11,779 nucleotides of DNA. Source: Acidobacteriota bacterium (GTDB lineage Bacteria > Acidobacteriota > Terriglobia > UBA7540). Each line of letters begins with the position of its first letter. The first letter of the stretch is position 1. The position numbers and the translations under genes are program-made. The stretch spans positions 1 through 11,779 of the forward strand of contig JAJYJL010000116.1 of assembly GCA_021789565.1 (NCBI GenBank). The letters are read 5' to 3'. The notes under the pieces are model-generated. The model was given only the letters and a program-made list of their open reading frames with translations, did not search any database and was not told the DNA's origin. Shown here one piece after another: positions 4,771 through 11,006 of the stretch.

Positions 4771-5652
4771 ATGACGATTGCGCTGGATCTGCAGAAGATG
4801 ATAAACGCCCTGCCGCCGATTGCGTGGCGGGGCTTCGTATGGCCGCACGCCGGGGTGATTGAGGTCCCGGGCGGGGCTTTCGAAATTTCTTCGACCGTCC
4901 GGATAGATTCCCCGTTCGTCATCATCAGGGGGCAAGGCGCCGTCGCAACGCAACTGCACTTCACCGGCAAGGGTCCTGCGATCGAGTGGACGTCCCGAGG
5001 GCTCAATAGCGGCATCGGGCAGACGCTCGCCGGGGGCCTGCGCGACCTTAGCATCGTGGGATATAAGGCGCAGCCGGGGTCTTTCGGTCTCGTCACGCGC
5101 GACCTGATCGGTTTCAGCTCCACGCGCGTTTCGATCTGCGGCTTCAACCAGCCGGGATCCGCAGGTTGGTGGGACGATACCGTCCTGTGGTTCAACGAAC
5201 GCTACGACGTCGAAATGGAGATGGGCGACAATCAGGACTGCTGGCTCGTCACGAACAACCATGCGCCCGGCAGCTTCAACGGCTACACCTACGGGTACGG
5301 CTGTCTGAAACTCTGGCTCAACTGCATCAAGGGCGGAAATGCCATCCGGTCGGTCGGCAAGAGCAAGGACTATCCCGCGCAGGTGTGGAACGAGTCCGCG
5401 CACATCGTCGTCAACGGCGCGGACGGAAAGTGCTTCAACCTGAACAATTATTCTCACTGGCACTTGCAGGGCATGGTCCACTGCGAACAGAACCCGAAGG
5501 GGCTCGTCACCGACTGGACAAGCTACCTGGTGGTGAACGGCTACTCCACGGGTCTATACGCAAACCAGTTTCACAAGGTCGGCAGTAACCTCCTGCAGAG
5601 AGCCAAGCAGGCGTACCACAAAGTCCACAAAATCGGAGCGGAGCTCTACTGA
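4771..5652 (+). CDS. Pectate-lyase-like beta-helix protein
   Basis: A 293-residue protein. ATG 4771 is preceded by GGGGGGAG, so it is preferred to an in-frame ATG at 4732 that falls inside the repeat. Residues about 20-60 (FVWPHAGVIEVPGGAFEISS, then FVIIRGQGAVATQLHF) match the opening turn of a right-handed parallel beta helix as in pectate-lyase-superfamily proteins and phage tail-spike domains. The rest keeps a short-strand rhythm (LRDLSIVGY, SSTRVSICGF, SAHIVVNGADGKCFNL, HWHLQGMVHCEQNPKGLVT, YLVVNGYSTGLYANQF) consistent with further rungs. There is no signal peptide and no catalytic motif I can assign. It might be a depolymerase, a receptor-binding protein or a structural protein, but no tail genes are nearby. 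The fold is well supported, the function is not. Confidence 0.8.
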   Translation: MTIALDLQKMINALPPIAWRGFVWPHAGVIEVPGGAFEISSTVRIDSPFVIIRGQGAVATQLHFTGKGPAIEWTSRGLNSGIGQTLAGGLRDLSIVGYKAQPGSFGLVTRDLIGFSSTRVSICGFNQPGSAGWWDDTVLWFNERYDVEMEMGDNQDCWLVTNNHAPGSFNGYTYGYGCLKLWLNCIKGGNAIRSVGKSKDYPAQVWNESAHIVVNGADGKCFNLNNYSHWHLQGMVHCEQNPKGLVTDWTSYLVVNGYSTGLYANQFHKVGSNLLQRAKQAYHKVHKIGAELY

Positions 5653-5666
5653 ATTTCTAAAGACTT

Positions 5667-5694
5667 TTGGGGCTGCAGCGTGCTATAACCCCAA
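5667..5694 (+). promoter_or_regulatory. Possible promoter within an inverted repeat, upstream of the secreted protein
   Basis: TTGGGG (5667-5672) and CCCCAA (5689-5694) flank CTGCAGCGTGCTATAA, which holds a -10-like TATAAC at 5684-5689. No good -35 is visible. AAGTGC is repeated in tandem just downstream at 5693-5704. It may be a regulated promoter or a small hairpin. Confidence 0.3.
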
Positions 5695-5737
5695 GTGCAA
5701 GTGCAAGCCAACTCAAACACAATCAGGGAGGGTATGA

Positions 5738-6322
5738 ATGAAGAAGTTTCTCGTGATCTTTACCGTATTTGCAATGGCAGTAATGCTCAGCGTGGCACCC
5801 GTGGCGGCCAGCGGGAACAACCACGATAACAGCAACCAGCAGGGCCAGGGGCAGCTCCAGGCACAAGGGCAGCGGCAAGCGCAGGCCCAGGCCCAGGGAC
5901 AAGCCCAAGGGCAGCACCAGACGGCCACAGCCACCAGCAGCGCCAGCGCCACGAATACGGCAAGCAACGTCGCGACCAACACGGCCAACGCCACCGGAGG
6001 CAATGCGTCCAACGGCAGCCAGTCGAACTCACAGAGCACTAGCTTTACCTCACCGCACGAGGCGCCGGCGTTCTTTGTCGAGTCGGCGTGGCCCACCGCA
6101 CCGTGCCGAGTGGCGTTTTCGGGGGGCGGATCTTGGCTGACGGGCGGCGTCGGATTCGGCGCAAGCAAGCTCGACAAGGACTGCGCGATTGAGCACGCCG
6201 CACAATCCTTTGAGGCTCTCCACGAGCACCGTGCCGCGGTCAGGATACTCTGCATGACCAAGGCCGCAAGGCTCGCGAAGCCCGAGGTCTGCAGGCAGTT
6301 CCCCGTTGAACCCCAGTGGTAA
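5738..6322 (+). CDS. Secreted Gln/Ala/Asn-rich protein with a four-cysteine C-terminal domain
   Basis: A 194-residue protein with a clear signal peptide (MKKFLVIFTVFAMAVMLSVA, cleavage likely near residue 24 after VAAS). Residues about 32-65 are a low-complexity Q/A/G run (GQGQLQAQGQRQAQAQAQG), and residues 65-105 are a T/S/A/N-rich stretch. The C-terminal 90 residues are ordinary: SAWPTAPCRVAFSGGG, GVGFGASKLDKDCAIEHAA and HRAAVRILCMTKAARL, with Cys at 123, 149, 172 and 185. I remember phage and mobile-element exported proteins with a similar DxxC...A...L...AA...LC ending, without a known role. AGGGAGGGT precedes the start. The four cysteines suggest two disulfides in the periplasm or outside the cell. 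A surface or envelope role is inference. Confidence 0.8.
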   Translation: MKKFLVIFTVFAMAVMLSVAPVAASGNNHDNSNQQGQGQLQAQGQRQAQAQAQGQAQGQHQTATATSSASATNTASNVATNTANATGGNASNGSQSNSQSTSFTSPHEAPAFFVESAWPTAPCRVAFSGGGSWLTGGVGFGASKLDKDCAIEHAAQSFEALHEHRAAVRILCMTKAARLAKPEVCRQFPVEPQW

Positions 6323-6334
6323 AGTCCTATTCCA

Positions 6335-6364
6335 GCCTGGGGCCGGTTTCGGCCGGCCCCAGGC
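6335..6364 (+). other. Perfect 12-bp GC hairpin between genes
   Basis: GCCTGGGGCCGG (6335-6346) pairs with CCGGCCCCAGGC (6353-6364) around the loop TTTCGG. It lies between the secreted protein and the Cys-rich gene. No T-run follows on either strand, so it is not a standard intrinsic terminator. It may stabilise or process the mRNA 3' end. Confidence 0.7.
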
Positions 6365-6381
6365 GCACACCGGAGCAAGCC

Positions 6382-6600
6382 ATGCGAAAGTGTAAATGCT
6401 GCGGCGCGACGTTCACTGGGCGCAACCAGGGATGCGACGGCGAATGTTACGGGCGACACTGCACCCGATGCCAGCAATGCCCCATACACTGCCGATGCCC
6501 GCAGCCTGCCTTTCCCGCCGACCAGCACGACGATACCCGCGACGAGTACACCGGAAAAAGCCTCTACGCCGCCCCAGAAGATGAATTTCTTCCCGACTGA
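6382..6600 (+). CDS. Small Cys-rich (treble-clef or zinc-knuckle-like) protein
   Basis: A 72-residue protein. ATG 6382 has GGAG about 7 bases upstream and follows the hairpin; a longer in-frame start at 6316 would read through the hairpin and is less likely. The N-terminal 40 residues hold CKCCGATF, CDGECYGRHCTRCQQC and HCRC, about eleven cysteines with a histidine or two, enough to bind two zinc ions. The C-terminal 30 residues are acidic and unstructured (DQHDDTRDEYTG). I do not recognise the family. It is the last gene before the promoter of the next operon. Confidence 0.7.
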   Translation: MRKCKCCGATFTGRNQGCDGECYGRHCTRCQQCPIHCRCPQPAFPADQHDDTRDEYTGKSLYAAPEDEFLPD

Positions 6601-6610
6601 AATTTTCCCT

Positions 6611-6638
6611 TTGCGCCCGAGTGACACCATGCTAGAAT
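6611..6638 (+). promoter_or_regulatory. Promoter of the second rightward operon
   Basis: TTGCGC at 6611-6616, 16 bases, TAGAAT at 6633-6638. The spacer contains GTGACACC (6621-6628), and a second TGACACC follows the -10 (6638-6644). AATTTTCC directly upstream is shared with the promoter at 10972. The start would be near 6645, 17 bases before the first ATG. Confidence 0.6.
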
Positions 6639-6661
6639 GACACCACTCTGGCGGAGGCGCT

Positions 6662-7006
6662 ATGGCTCAGAAGTCAAAACTCGATCGCGAGCCCGTTACC
6701 ATTCTGTTGACAGGTTCCTGCCTTGATCTGGTTCAGCAGGTTCACGAAACCGGACTCTTCGGGCCCACCATCGAAGTCACGCTGGAGCGCATCATCTGTG
6801 ACTGGCTCTGGAAAGAGCAACTACCCAAGGAGGCACCGATTGTCCAAAACCCCCAACCTCTCGAAATCCTACCGCACGGCAAGCGAACTCTTGATTCAAC
6901 TCTCACAGCCGAACTGCGGGAACACCCTCGCCATGCTGCGGGGAGCAATATCAACACCAAACGCGGTTATCGTCGCCAGCTCGGGCCAAGAAGCCGATCG
7001 GCTTAG
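6662..7006 (+). CDS. Ribbon-helix-helix-like small protein with an overlapping tail
   Basis: A 114-residue frame; ATG 6662 has GGAGG about 5 bases upstream. Residues 12-55 (VTILLTGSCLDLVQQVHETG, LFGPTIEVTLERIICDWLWK) resemble a ribbon-helix-helix DNA-binding domain: a short strand, a helix, a G-L-F/Y-G turn and a second helix ending in W-L-W. From about residue 60 the frame overlaps the next gene, which has the better coding signal there, so the last 55 residues look like overprinted tail rather than a domain. An upstream frameshift joining the two frames is also possible. It is the first gene of the operon and is well placed to be an autoregulator of the promoter at 6611-6638. Confidence 0.65.
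   Translation: MAQKSKLDREPVTILLTGSCLDLVQQVHETGLFGPTIEVTLERIICDWLWKEQLPKEAPIVQNPQPLEILPHGKRTLDSTLTAELREHPRHAAGSNINTKRGYRRQLGPRSRSA
6827..6833 (+). promoter_or_regulatory. Ribosome site AAGGAGG that fixes a TTG start
   Basis: A near-perfect Shine-Dalgarno site inside the RHH-like gene, six bases before TTG 6840. It makes TTG 6840 the likely start of the next gene. Confidence 0.7.
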
Positions 7007-7565
7007 CCAGCGCCTCGCGCTCGCTTTCTACCAGCAGCGGGTTATTTCGCTCGAAATGGTTTGCGACGGCGCCCTCAAGGGGCTGCGCACTCCGGTTGTG
7101 ATCGACCACAAAGCCATCTGCGAAGTGCTGCGCGGCCTTCTGAATGAAATCGCCCAGATGGAGCTCTGCGGATCCGACGTCGATACGTTCAAGCTCGCGC
7201 AGGAGAGAAGCCTCGAGATCTTGGCAGAGGCGATGTCAACGGCCGTCCACGCGATGTTGCAGTCCATGCCCGAACCAACCGAAGTGATGGGCGACTGGTG
7301 GGAGCGTGACGGTCAGAAGATCGCGCTCATGCTGGTCGAAGCCGGTCCCAGAGCAGTTGAGCTTTATCAGAAGGCGCTCGAACAGGCGTTCAATATGGGG
7401 GCGATTTGCGGACTCGACGAAGCAAAGGAGATTCTGGAAACTTCCGGCCAGGAGGTCGCCGGGAAGCTCAAAAAGAGGGAGGAAGAAACCTTTGAGTTAC
7501 GAGGGAACAGTGGTTCCGGTAGTCCGGAGCCAGGAGATGATTCGAAAGCTAATCCTGCAAAATAA
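6840..7565 (+). CDS. Hypothetical alpha/beta protein, 241 aa, TTG start
   Basis: The start is TTG 6840 with AAGGAGG; the frame also runs further upstream, but there it gives Ser/Arg-rich nonsense. Residues about 12-90 (ASELLIQLSQPNCGNTLAML, TPNAVIVASSGQEADRLSQR, RVISLEMVCDGALKGLRTPV, VIDHKAICEVL) have a strand-helix-strand rhythm like the start of a P-loop or Rossmann fold, and VVIDHKA sits where a Walker-B-like strand could be. I see no Walker A, so ATPase activity is not supported. Residues 90-215 are mainly helical (DTFKLAQERSLEILAEAM, then WWERDGQKIALMLVEAG). The end is a polar tail (EEETFELRGNSGSGSPEP) that overlaps the next gene by 74 bases. I recall similar NAV(I/V)-x-S...P-V-V-x-DH proteins in phages but cannot name the family. 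Confidence 0.75.
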   Translation: MSKTPNLSKSYRTASELLIQLSQPNCGNTLAMLRGAISTPNAVIVASSGQEADRLSQRLALAFYQQRVISLEMVCDGALKGLRTPVVIDHKAICEVLRGLLNEIAQMELCGSDVDTFKLAQERSLEILAEAMSTAVHAMLQSMPEPTEVMGDWWERDGQKIALMLVEAGPRAVELYQKALEQAFNMGAICGLDEAKEILETSGQEVAGKLKKREEETFELRGNSGSGSPEPGDDSKANPAK

Positions 7566-7950
7566 GGGAACGGCCGTTGCCTTCATCAGCCAGCCGCCGA
7601 CCGAAGGGCTGGAGGCGCAGATTCCGATGGAGGGGGAGTACTACCGCATCCGGATATCGGCGAAGTGCAGGCCCCCCGAGGGCAAGGTCAAGACAAAGTG
7701 GCAGGGCGGTAAATACGTGGAGGTCCCACCGGACCCTGAAAAAGAGGCTCGCCGGATCTGGCGTGTCATATACTACCACCTGAAATCGGTGTTCGATTCC
7801 GCCAACACTGGCGTTATCGAGCTCAGGGAGCTGCTGCTTCCGCACATCGTTACGGCCGACAACCAGACGGTCGCGGAGCACATCATCCCGAATCTCTCGA
7901 GGGCGATGACCGGAAAGCCGGAGCGATTGCTGCCGGCGGCAAGACAGTAA
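7492..7950 (+). CDS. Widespread phage hypothetical (T-x-V-P-V-x-RS / LLPHIV type)
   Basis: A 152-residue protein. TTG 7492 follows GGGAGGAAG and gives the N-terminus SYEGTVVPVVRSQEMIRKLI; starting later would lose this conserved-looking T-V-V-P-V-x-RS segment. The body has QIPMEGEYYRIRISAKC, a basic loop, EARRIWRVIYYHLKSVFD, then ELRELLLPHIVTADNQTVAE and a C-terminus NLSRAMTGKPERLLP. I remember the combination of a W-R/K-helix (usually ALLLVIKAKLE), an EEEFLAHIVLPDG(R/Q)TV segment and a ...LLP end from a very common phage family, often encoded near recombination or modification genes. Its function is unknown. It overlaps the upstream gene by 74 bases and is followed 11 bases later by a zinc-ribbon gene. 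Confidence 0.8.
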   Translation: MSYEGTVVPVVRSQEMIRKLILQNKGTAVAFISQPPTEGLEAQIPMEGEYYRIRISAKCRPPEGKVKTKWQGGKYVEVPPDPEKEARRIWRVIYYHLKSVFDSANTGVIELRELLLPHIVTADNQTVAEHIIPNLSRAMTGKPERLLPAARQ

Positions 7951-7961
7951 GGGAGGCGAAC

Positions 7962-8285
7962 GTGGAAGCAACGATTAAAGCATTTAGCGGAAGGGTCCTG
8001 GTGAAGGTGACGGGAGAGACCGTGAGGGAACTCTTCAAGGCGGTCTCCGACGTCGAGCAATCCTTCAACGCCCAGAAAGCTTGCGGAAAGTGCCAGAGTA
8101 CCGAAATCTTCCCGAACGTGAGAACTACCCGGAACGGTGACAACTACTTCGAGCTGCGCTGCAGGGCCTGCAATGCCCAGTTCGTTTTCGGGCAGCACAA
8201 GACGGGCGGAACGCTCTACCCGAAGGGCCAATGGCAGATCTACCAGCGCGGCGACACTGGAGAAGAATATCATGGTGAGTACTGA
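7962..8285 (+). CDS. Phage zinc-ribbon protein
   Basis: A 107-residue protein starting at GTG 7962 with AGGGAGG upstream. Residues 43-46 (CGKC, within KACGKCQST) and 68-71 (CRAC, within LRCRACNAQFVFGQHK) form a zinc ribbon, with the YFELRC strand between them. The N-terminal 40 residues include VTGETVRELFKAVSDVEQSF. The C-terminal part runs GGTLYPKGQWQIY. As I remember, phages commonly encode proteins with FKxIxxxQEVF...CGxCxSxxI...YYELxCxxCxAxLxFGQxKxGGxLFP, which this fits closely. They often stand near single-strand-binding or recombination genes, but no activity is established that I know of. It overlaps the next gene by 14 bases. Confidence 0.8.
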   Translation: MEATIKAFSGRVLVKVTGETVRELFKAVSDVEQSFNAQKACGKCQSTEIFPNVRTTRNGDNYFELRCRACNAQFVFGQHKTGGTLYPKGQWQIYQRGDTGEEYHGEY

Positions 8286-8544
8286 CGAGGTCAGGCAGAT
8301 GCTTCCCCCTGGGTGCGAGCTTCTCGACTTCAAGCCCACAACGGTTCCATTCAGGACCAACTTTTCTTCGACCGTTGTTAATCAAGAGAAATTCATTCGT
8401 TCATATATGCGCGATCTTGGAACAAGACTTAAAACCCCATCGACAATGGCCTGCGACTCCCTGGCGATCATTCTCGACAAGCTGCAGTCGGCAGGGGTCC
8501 ACATAAGGCTGAAAGGAAACCATGACCGAAATGCAGAAGTTTAG
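8272..8544 (+). CDS. Hypothetical small protein, 90 aa
   Basis: The start is ATG 8272 with GGAG 9 bases upstream, overlapping the zinc-ribbon gene by 14 bases. The N-terminal 30 residues read TDEVRQMLPPGCELLDFKPT, and a helix follows (NQEKFIRSYMRDLGTRLKTP, then MACDSLAIILDKLQSAGVHI). The segment 8340-8445 is less GC-rich than its surroundings. I do not recognise the family. The compact helical form and the position suggest a small phage accessory protein. Confidence 0.6.
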   Translation: MVSTDEVRQMLPPGCELLDFKPTTVPFRTNFSSTVVNQEKFIRSYMRDLGTRLKTPSTMACDSLAIILDKLQSAGVHIRLKGNHDRNAEV

Positions 8545-8914
8545 CGACGTTCCTCACATCTCTGCGGTGATGGTTGACAAAGAGGGCGAGGACGGATTCT
8601 TTACGCCGCACGGAGACCCGCGCGCCTTGAAGTGGAGCATCGAGTGGATGCGGCGGTGCCTGCACGGCAAAAGGATCGAAGGCGACCTGGAACTGAAAGT
8701 CATCCTTAAAAAGGTCGGTTTCAGTTGCCCCGACAAGCACTTGGCCCACATGACGGTAGGCTTTTTCGCTGGCGGCGTCGTCAAGGTGGTCTTCGACAAT
8801 CAGGATTTCGCTAACGCCTCCATGACTAAGATTGGCGAGATTGCCGCCGACCCGGCGAGGCTGGACACCCTCGTCGGGATGGTTCCTGGCACCGAAAGTA
8901 AAACCAGCCAATAG
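8522..8914 (+). CDS. Hypothetical protein, 130 aa
   Basis: The start is ATG 8522, with AAAGGAAA upstream, overlapping the previous gene by 23 bases. Segments of note are DVPHISAVMVDKEGEDGFFT, LKWSIEWMRRCLHGKRIEGD, LELKVILKKVGFSCPDKHLA and HMTVGFFAGGVVKVVFDNQD. The last has alternating strands ending in an acidic turn. A single cysteine in each half argues against a zinc site. I do not recognise the family and see no catalytic motif. It is ten bases from the next gene. Confidence 0.65.
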   Translation: MTEMQKFSDVPHISAVMVDKEGEDGFFTPHGDPRALKWSIEWMRRCLHGKRIEGDLELKVILKKVGFSCPDKHLAHMTVGFFAGGVVKVVFDNQDFANASMTKIGEIAADPARLDTLVGMVPGTESKTSQ

Positions 8915-8923
8915 GATGACCCA

Positions 8924-9130
8924 ATGAGGAACCGAGACGGGAGATTTCTAATCCTTCTGGAAGACCTCCGGAGGCTCAACATCCGAATCAGCCTTGCCAG
9001 CGAGGGACGGATACGGGTAAAGGGCGACCAGTCCGTCCTTACCGATTACATGAAGACGCGCATCCTCGAGTTCAAACCGGACCTGATAGCGTTTCTCGAG
9101 TCGCGATGCGTTACGAGTTACTTGGTGTGA
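8924..9130 (+). CDS. TubC-N-terminal-docking-domain-like small protein
   Basis: A 68-residue protein with AGGATGA upstream of ATG 8924. Residues about 10-57 (FLILLEDLRRLNIRISLASE, GRIRVKGDQSVLTDYMKTRI, LEFKPDLIAFL) match the TubC N-terminal docking domain pattern: a helix, a G/N-I-x-(L/I) strand, a G-R-I-R-V turn, and then a helix pair with L-(T/S)-x-x-(M/L)-(K/R)-x-x-I...H/F-K-x-(D/E)-L-(L/I)-A-(F/L)-L. The domain is known from polyketide/peptide synthetases and also occurs next to phage replication and DNA-handling genes, where it may act as a protein-docking tag. A partner is not obvious here. Confidence 0.7.
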   Translation: MRNRDGRFLILLEDLRRLNIRISLASEGRIRVKGDQSVLTDYMKTRILEFKPDLIAFLESRCVTSYLV

Positions 9131-9138
9131 GGGAACGT

Positions 9139-9333
9139 ATGAAGTTCATGGGAATGGAAGTTGTCGTGAATGACGGGTTGCCGAGCAACTCGATAATGAT
9201 TATTCCCTACTGCGCGGTGCGCTCGCCGCTTCCTGGCGAGAAGCCGGACTGGGTCTTTCCGGCAGTGGGCGGCGTAAAAATCGAAACGGACAAGATCACA
9301 CTCATCAAGGGGATTTCTACAGATGCCGATTAG
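9139..9333 (+). CDS. Hypothetical small protein, 64 aa
   Basis: ATG 9139 has GAGGGA a few bases upstream; an in-frame ATG at 9106 lies inside the previous gene and has no ribosome site. The sequence MKFMGMEVVVNDGLPSNSIM and IIPYCAVRSPLPGEKPDWVF is mostly beta. I recognise no family. It overlaps the methyltransferase start by 11 bases, so the two are probably co-translated. Confidence 0.55.
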   Translation: MKFMGMEVVVNDGLPSNSIMIIPYCAVRSPLPGEKPDWVFPAVGGVKIETDKITLIKGISTDAD

Positions 9334-10960
9334 GGGCAACGCCTTCCAGCTTCCGTTCAAAGATGAATCTATTCAGTGTATCGTGACGAGCCCCCCTTAC
9401 TGGGCCCTCCGCCGCTACGCGGGGGAACAGTCGATGGTCTGGCCGACGCCGGCGGCTCGCGGCATCGTGCGCTGCGCGGCTGGCGATCATGACTGGCAAT
9501 CGGCAGGAAAGCTGCGCCATCATCCGGACCGGTGCATCCAGGGAAAGGACTTGAACGGCAGTGGGAAATTCTCGGACGAAATACCGCGTGGGGAGCAAGG
9601 CTCAAAGGCCAGCCGCGGTGAAGCCCTCGACCTGGGCGATAGCTGCAGCCTCTGCGGTAGCTGGCGCGGTGCCTACGGGCAAGAGCCCACGCTCGATCTT
9701 TATGTTGAGCACACTGTCCTCTGGATGGAAGAGTGCCGGCGCGTGCTGCGCAGCGACGGCTGCCTCATTGTCAACATCGGCGACAAGTACGCGAACGACG
9801 GGAAGTGGGGCGGCGAGACCGGTGGAAAGCAGGCTTACCTTGACGACGACAACCGAAAGCGAAACGGGCGCCAGAAGATTAAAACTGGGCTCAAGCCGAA
9901 AGATATGTGCCTGATTCCCTTTCGTGTGGCCTTGGCGGCTCAGCAGAGTGGGTGGTGGGTACGCTCCATTATCCCTCCGGACTACGAGAATTGCAATGCG
10001 CAGCCTGCGCGTGTCGGGATCTGGGAGAAACCAAACCCGATGCCGTCAAGCGCCTGGGACCGTCCTACCAACTCCTTTGAGTTCGTCTTCGTGTTCACCA
10101 AGTCCGAACGCTACTTCTGGGACTCTGACGCCATTGCGGAGCCCTGCAGCGAGAGCACGCACCAGAGAATCAGCCAGAGAAGTCTCTCCAGCCAGGCGGG
10201 ATCCGACCGCGCCTACGGGGGCCAGCGCCACAACGGTCCCATGAAGGCAGTTGTGCGCGGCATGGGAGCCAAGGTCGGCCGGCGCGAGGATGGCGTAAAG
10301 GCGAACGGAGATTTTATGTCGGCCGTCGTCGGGCAGCCCCTCACGCGCAATGCCCGAAACGTCTGGACGATTACCACACAGCCGCAGTCCTGGGCGGAGT
10401 GCGATGCTTGCCACCTGGTCTTTCCAAACAAGAAGTACCTGCCGAAGCGCGTCGTGAAGGTTAAGAACTCTGGGAGGATCGAGTACGGCTGCCCACGCTG
10501 CGGGGCGTGGGGAAAATGGGTTGAGCACTTCGCCACCTTTCCGGAGGAGATTCCCCGCCGCGCCATCCTTGCAGCTACGAGCCAGCGGGGAGCCTGCCGC
10601 TTCTGCGGTTCGCCTTGGGAGCGCGTAAGGACAGCACGGTTCTATGGCGACGGCAACCCTGACGGCGGCAGCCATCACGCGCCCGGCCAGGTGCACCGGA
10701 TGAGCAACGATCGAAAGGGCACGGAGTTCCTCTCAAGCTACCGACCTCCGGACACCGTGGGATGGACGCCCACCTGTAAGTGCCGAGGGCAGCATGGAAA
10801 AACCTCTCCGTGTTTGGTGCTGGATCCTTTCAGCGGCTCAGGAACAACCGAGAAGGTCGCGATCGAGCTTGGAAGAATCGGCGTTGGGGTTGACGTCGCC
10901 TACCATGAGATACAGAAGTTCCGCCTGCAGGACCTGCAGCCAGAGCTTTCTTTCTTTTAG
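9323..10960 (+). CDS. Beta-class site-specific DNA methyltransferase (orphan), with zinc-ribbon insert
   Basis: A 545-residue protein transferring methyl groups from S-adenosylmethionine to DNA. The catalytic motif TSPPYW stands at 22-27, and the cofactor motif DPFSGSGTT lies near the C-terminus at 501-509, which is the beta-class order (IV before I). After motif IV come CSLCGSWRGAYGQEPT (Cys108, 111), CLIVNIGDKYANDG, FRVALAAQQSGWWVRSIIPP, NPMPSSAWDRPTNSFEFVFV (motif VIII-like), a variable middle region likely to read the target, and Cys pairs at 360/363, 390/393 and 425/428. SPPYW is typical of N4-cytosine enzymes but also occurs in N6-adenine ones, so the modified base is not certain. ATG 9323 has AAGGGG 10 bases upstream and overlaps the previous gene. 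No restriction gene accompanies it, so protection of the element's own DNA or an epigenetic role is likely. Confidence 0.92.
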   Translation: MPIRGNAFQLPFKDESIQCIVTSPPYWALRRYAGEQSMVWPTPAARGIVRCAAGDHDWQSAGKLRHHPDRCIQGKDLNGSGKFSDEIPRGEQGSKASRGEALDLGDSCSLCGSWRGAYGQEPTLDLYVEHTVLWMEECRRVLRSDGCLIVNIGDKYANDGKWGGETGGKQAYLDDDNRKRNGRQKIKTGLKPKDMCLIPFRVALAAQQSGWWVRSIIPPDYENCNAQPARVGIWEKPNPMPSSAWDRPTNSFEFVFVFTKSERYFWDSDAIAEPCSESTHQRISQRSLSSQAGSDRAYGGQRHNGPMKAVVRGMGAKVGRREDGVKANGDFMSAVVGQPLTRNARNVWTITTQPQSWAECDACHLVFPNKKYLPKRVVKVKNSGRIEYGCPRCGAWGKWVEHFATFPEEIPRRAILAATSQRGACRFCGSPWERVRTARFYGDGNPDGGSHHAPGQVHRMSNDRKGTEFLSSYRPPDTVGWTPTCKCRGQHGKTSPCLVLDPFSGSGTTEKVAIELGRIGVGVDVAYHEIQKFRLQDLQPELSFF

Positions 10961-10971
10961 CAATTTTCCTG

Positions 10972-11000
10972 TTGCCTGCCAGAATCCGACACCATATAAT
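10972..11000 (+). promoter_or_regulatory. Promoter for a candidate small RNA
   Basis: TTGCCT at 10972-10977, 17 bases, then a perfect TATAAT at 10995-11000. The spacer ends CCGACACCA. AATTTTCC lies directly upstream, as at the 6611 promoter. The start is expected near 11007. No gene follows before the terminator. Confidence 0.6.
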
Positions 11001-11006
11001 GAGCGC

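Noticed and set aside
4567..5481. A 304-codon minus-strand frame.
   Set aside because: It is antisense to the sigma-4-like and beta-helix genes, which have clear folds and ribosome sites.
5713..6630. A 305-codon minus-strand frame with membrane-like hydrophobic stretches.
   Set aside because: The apparent membrane segments are the complement of the Gln/Ala-rich run of the exported protein (CAG/GCC repeats read as CTG/GGC). It has no ribosome site.
9493..9516. GGCAGGAAAGCTGC as a further copy of the TGCAGGAAACTGCA element.
   Set aside because: It has an extra base in the loop and lacks the outer CTGCAG; it lies in mid-gene, so chance similarity is likely.
9561..10696. Other long frames on both strands inside the methyltransferase gene.
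   Set aside because: They overlap a gene with intact catalytic motifs and show only shadow composition.
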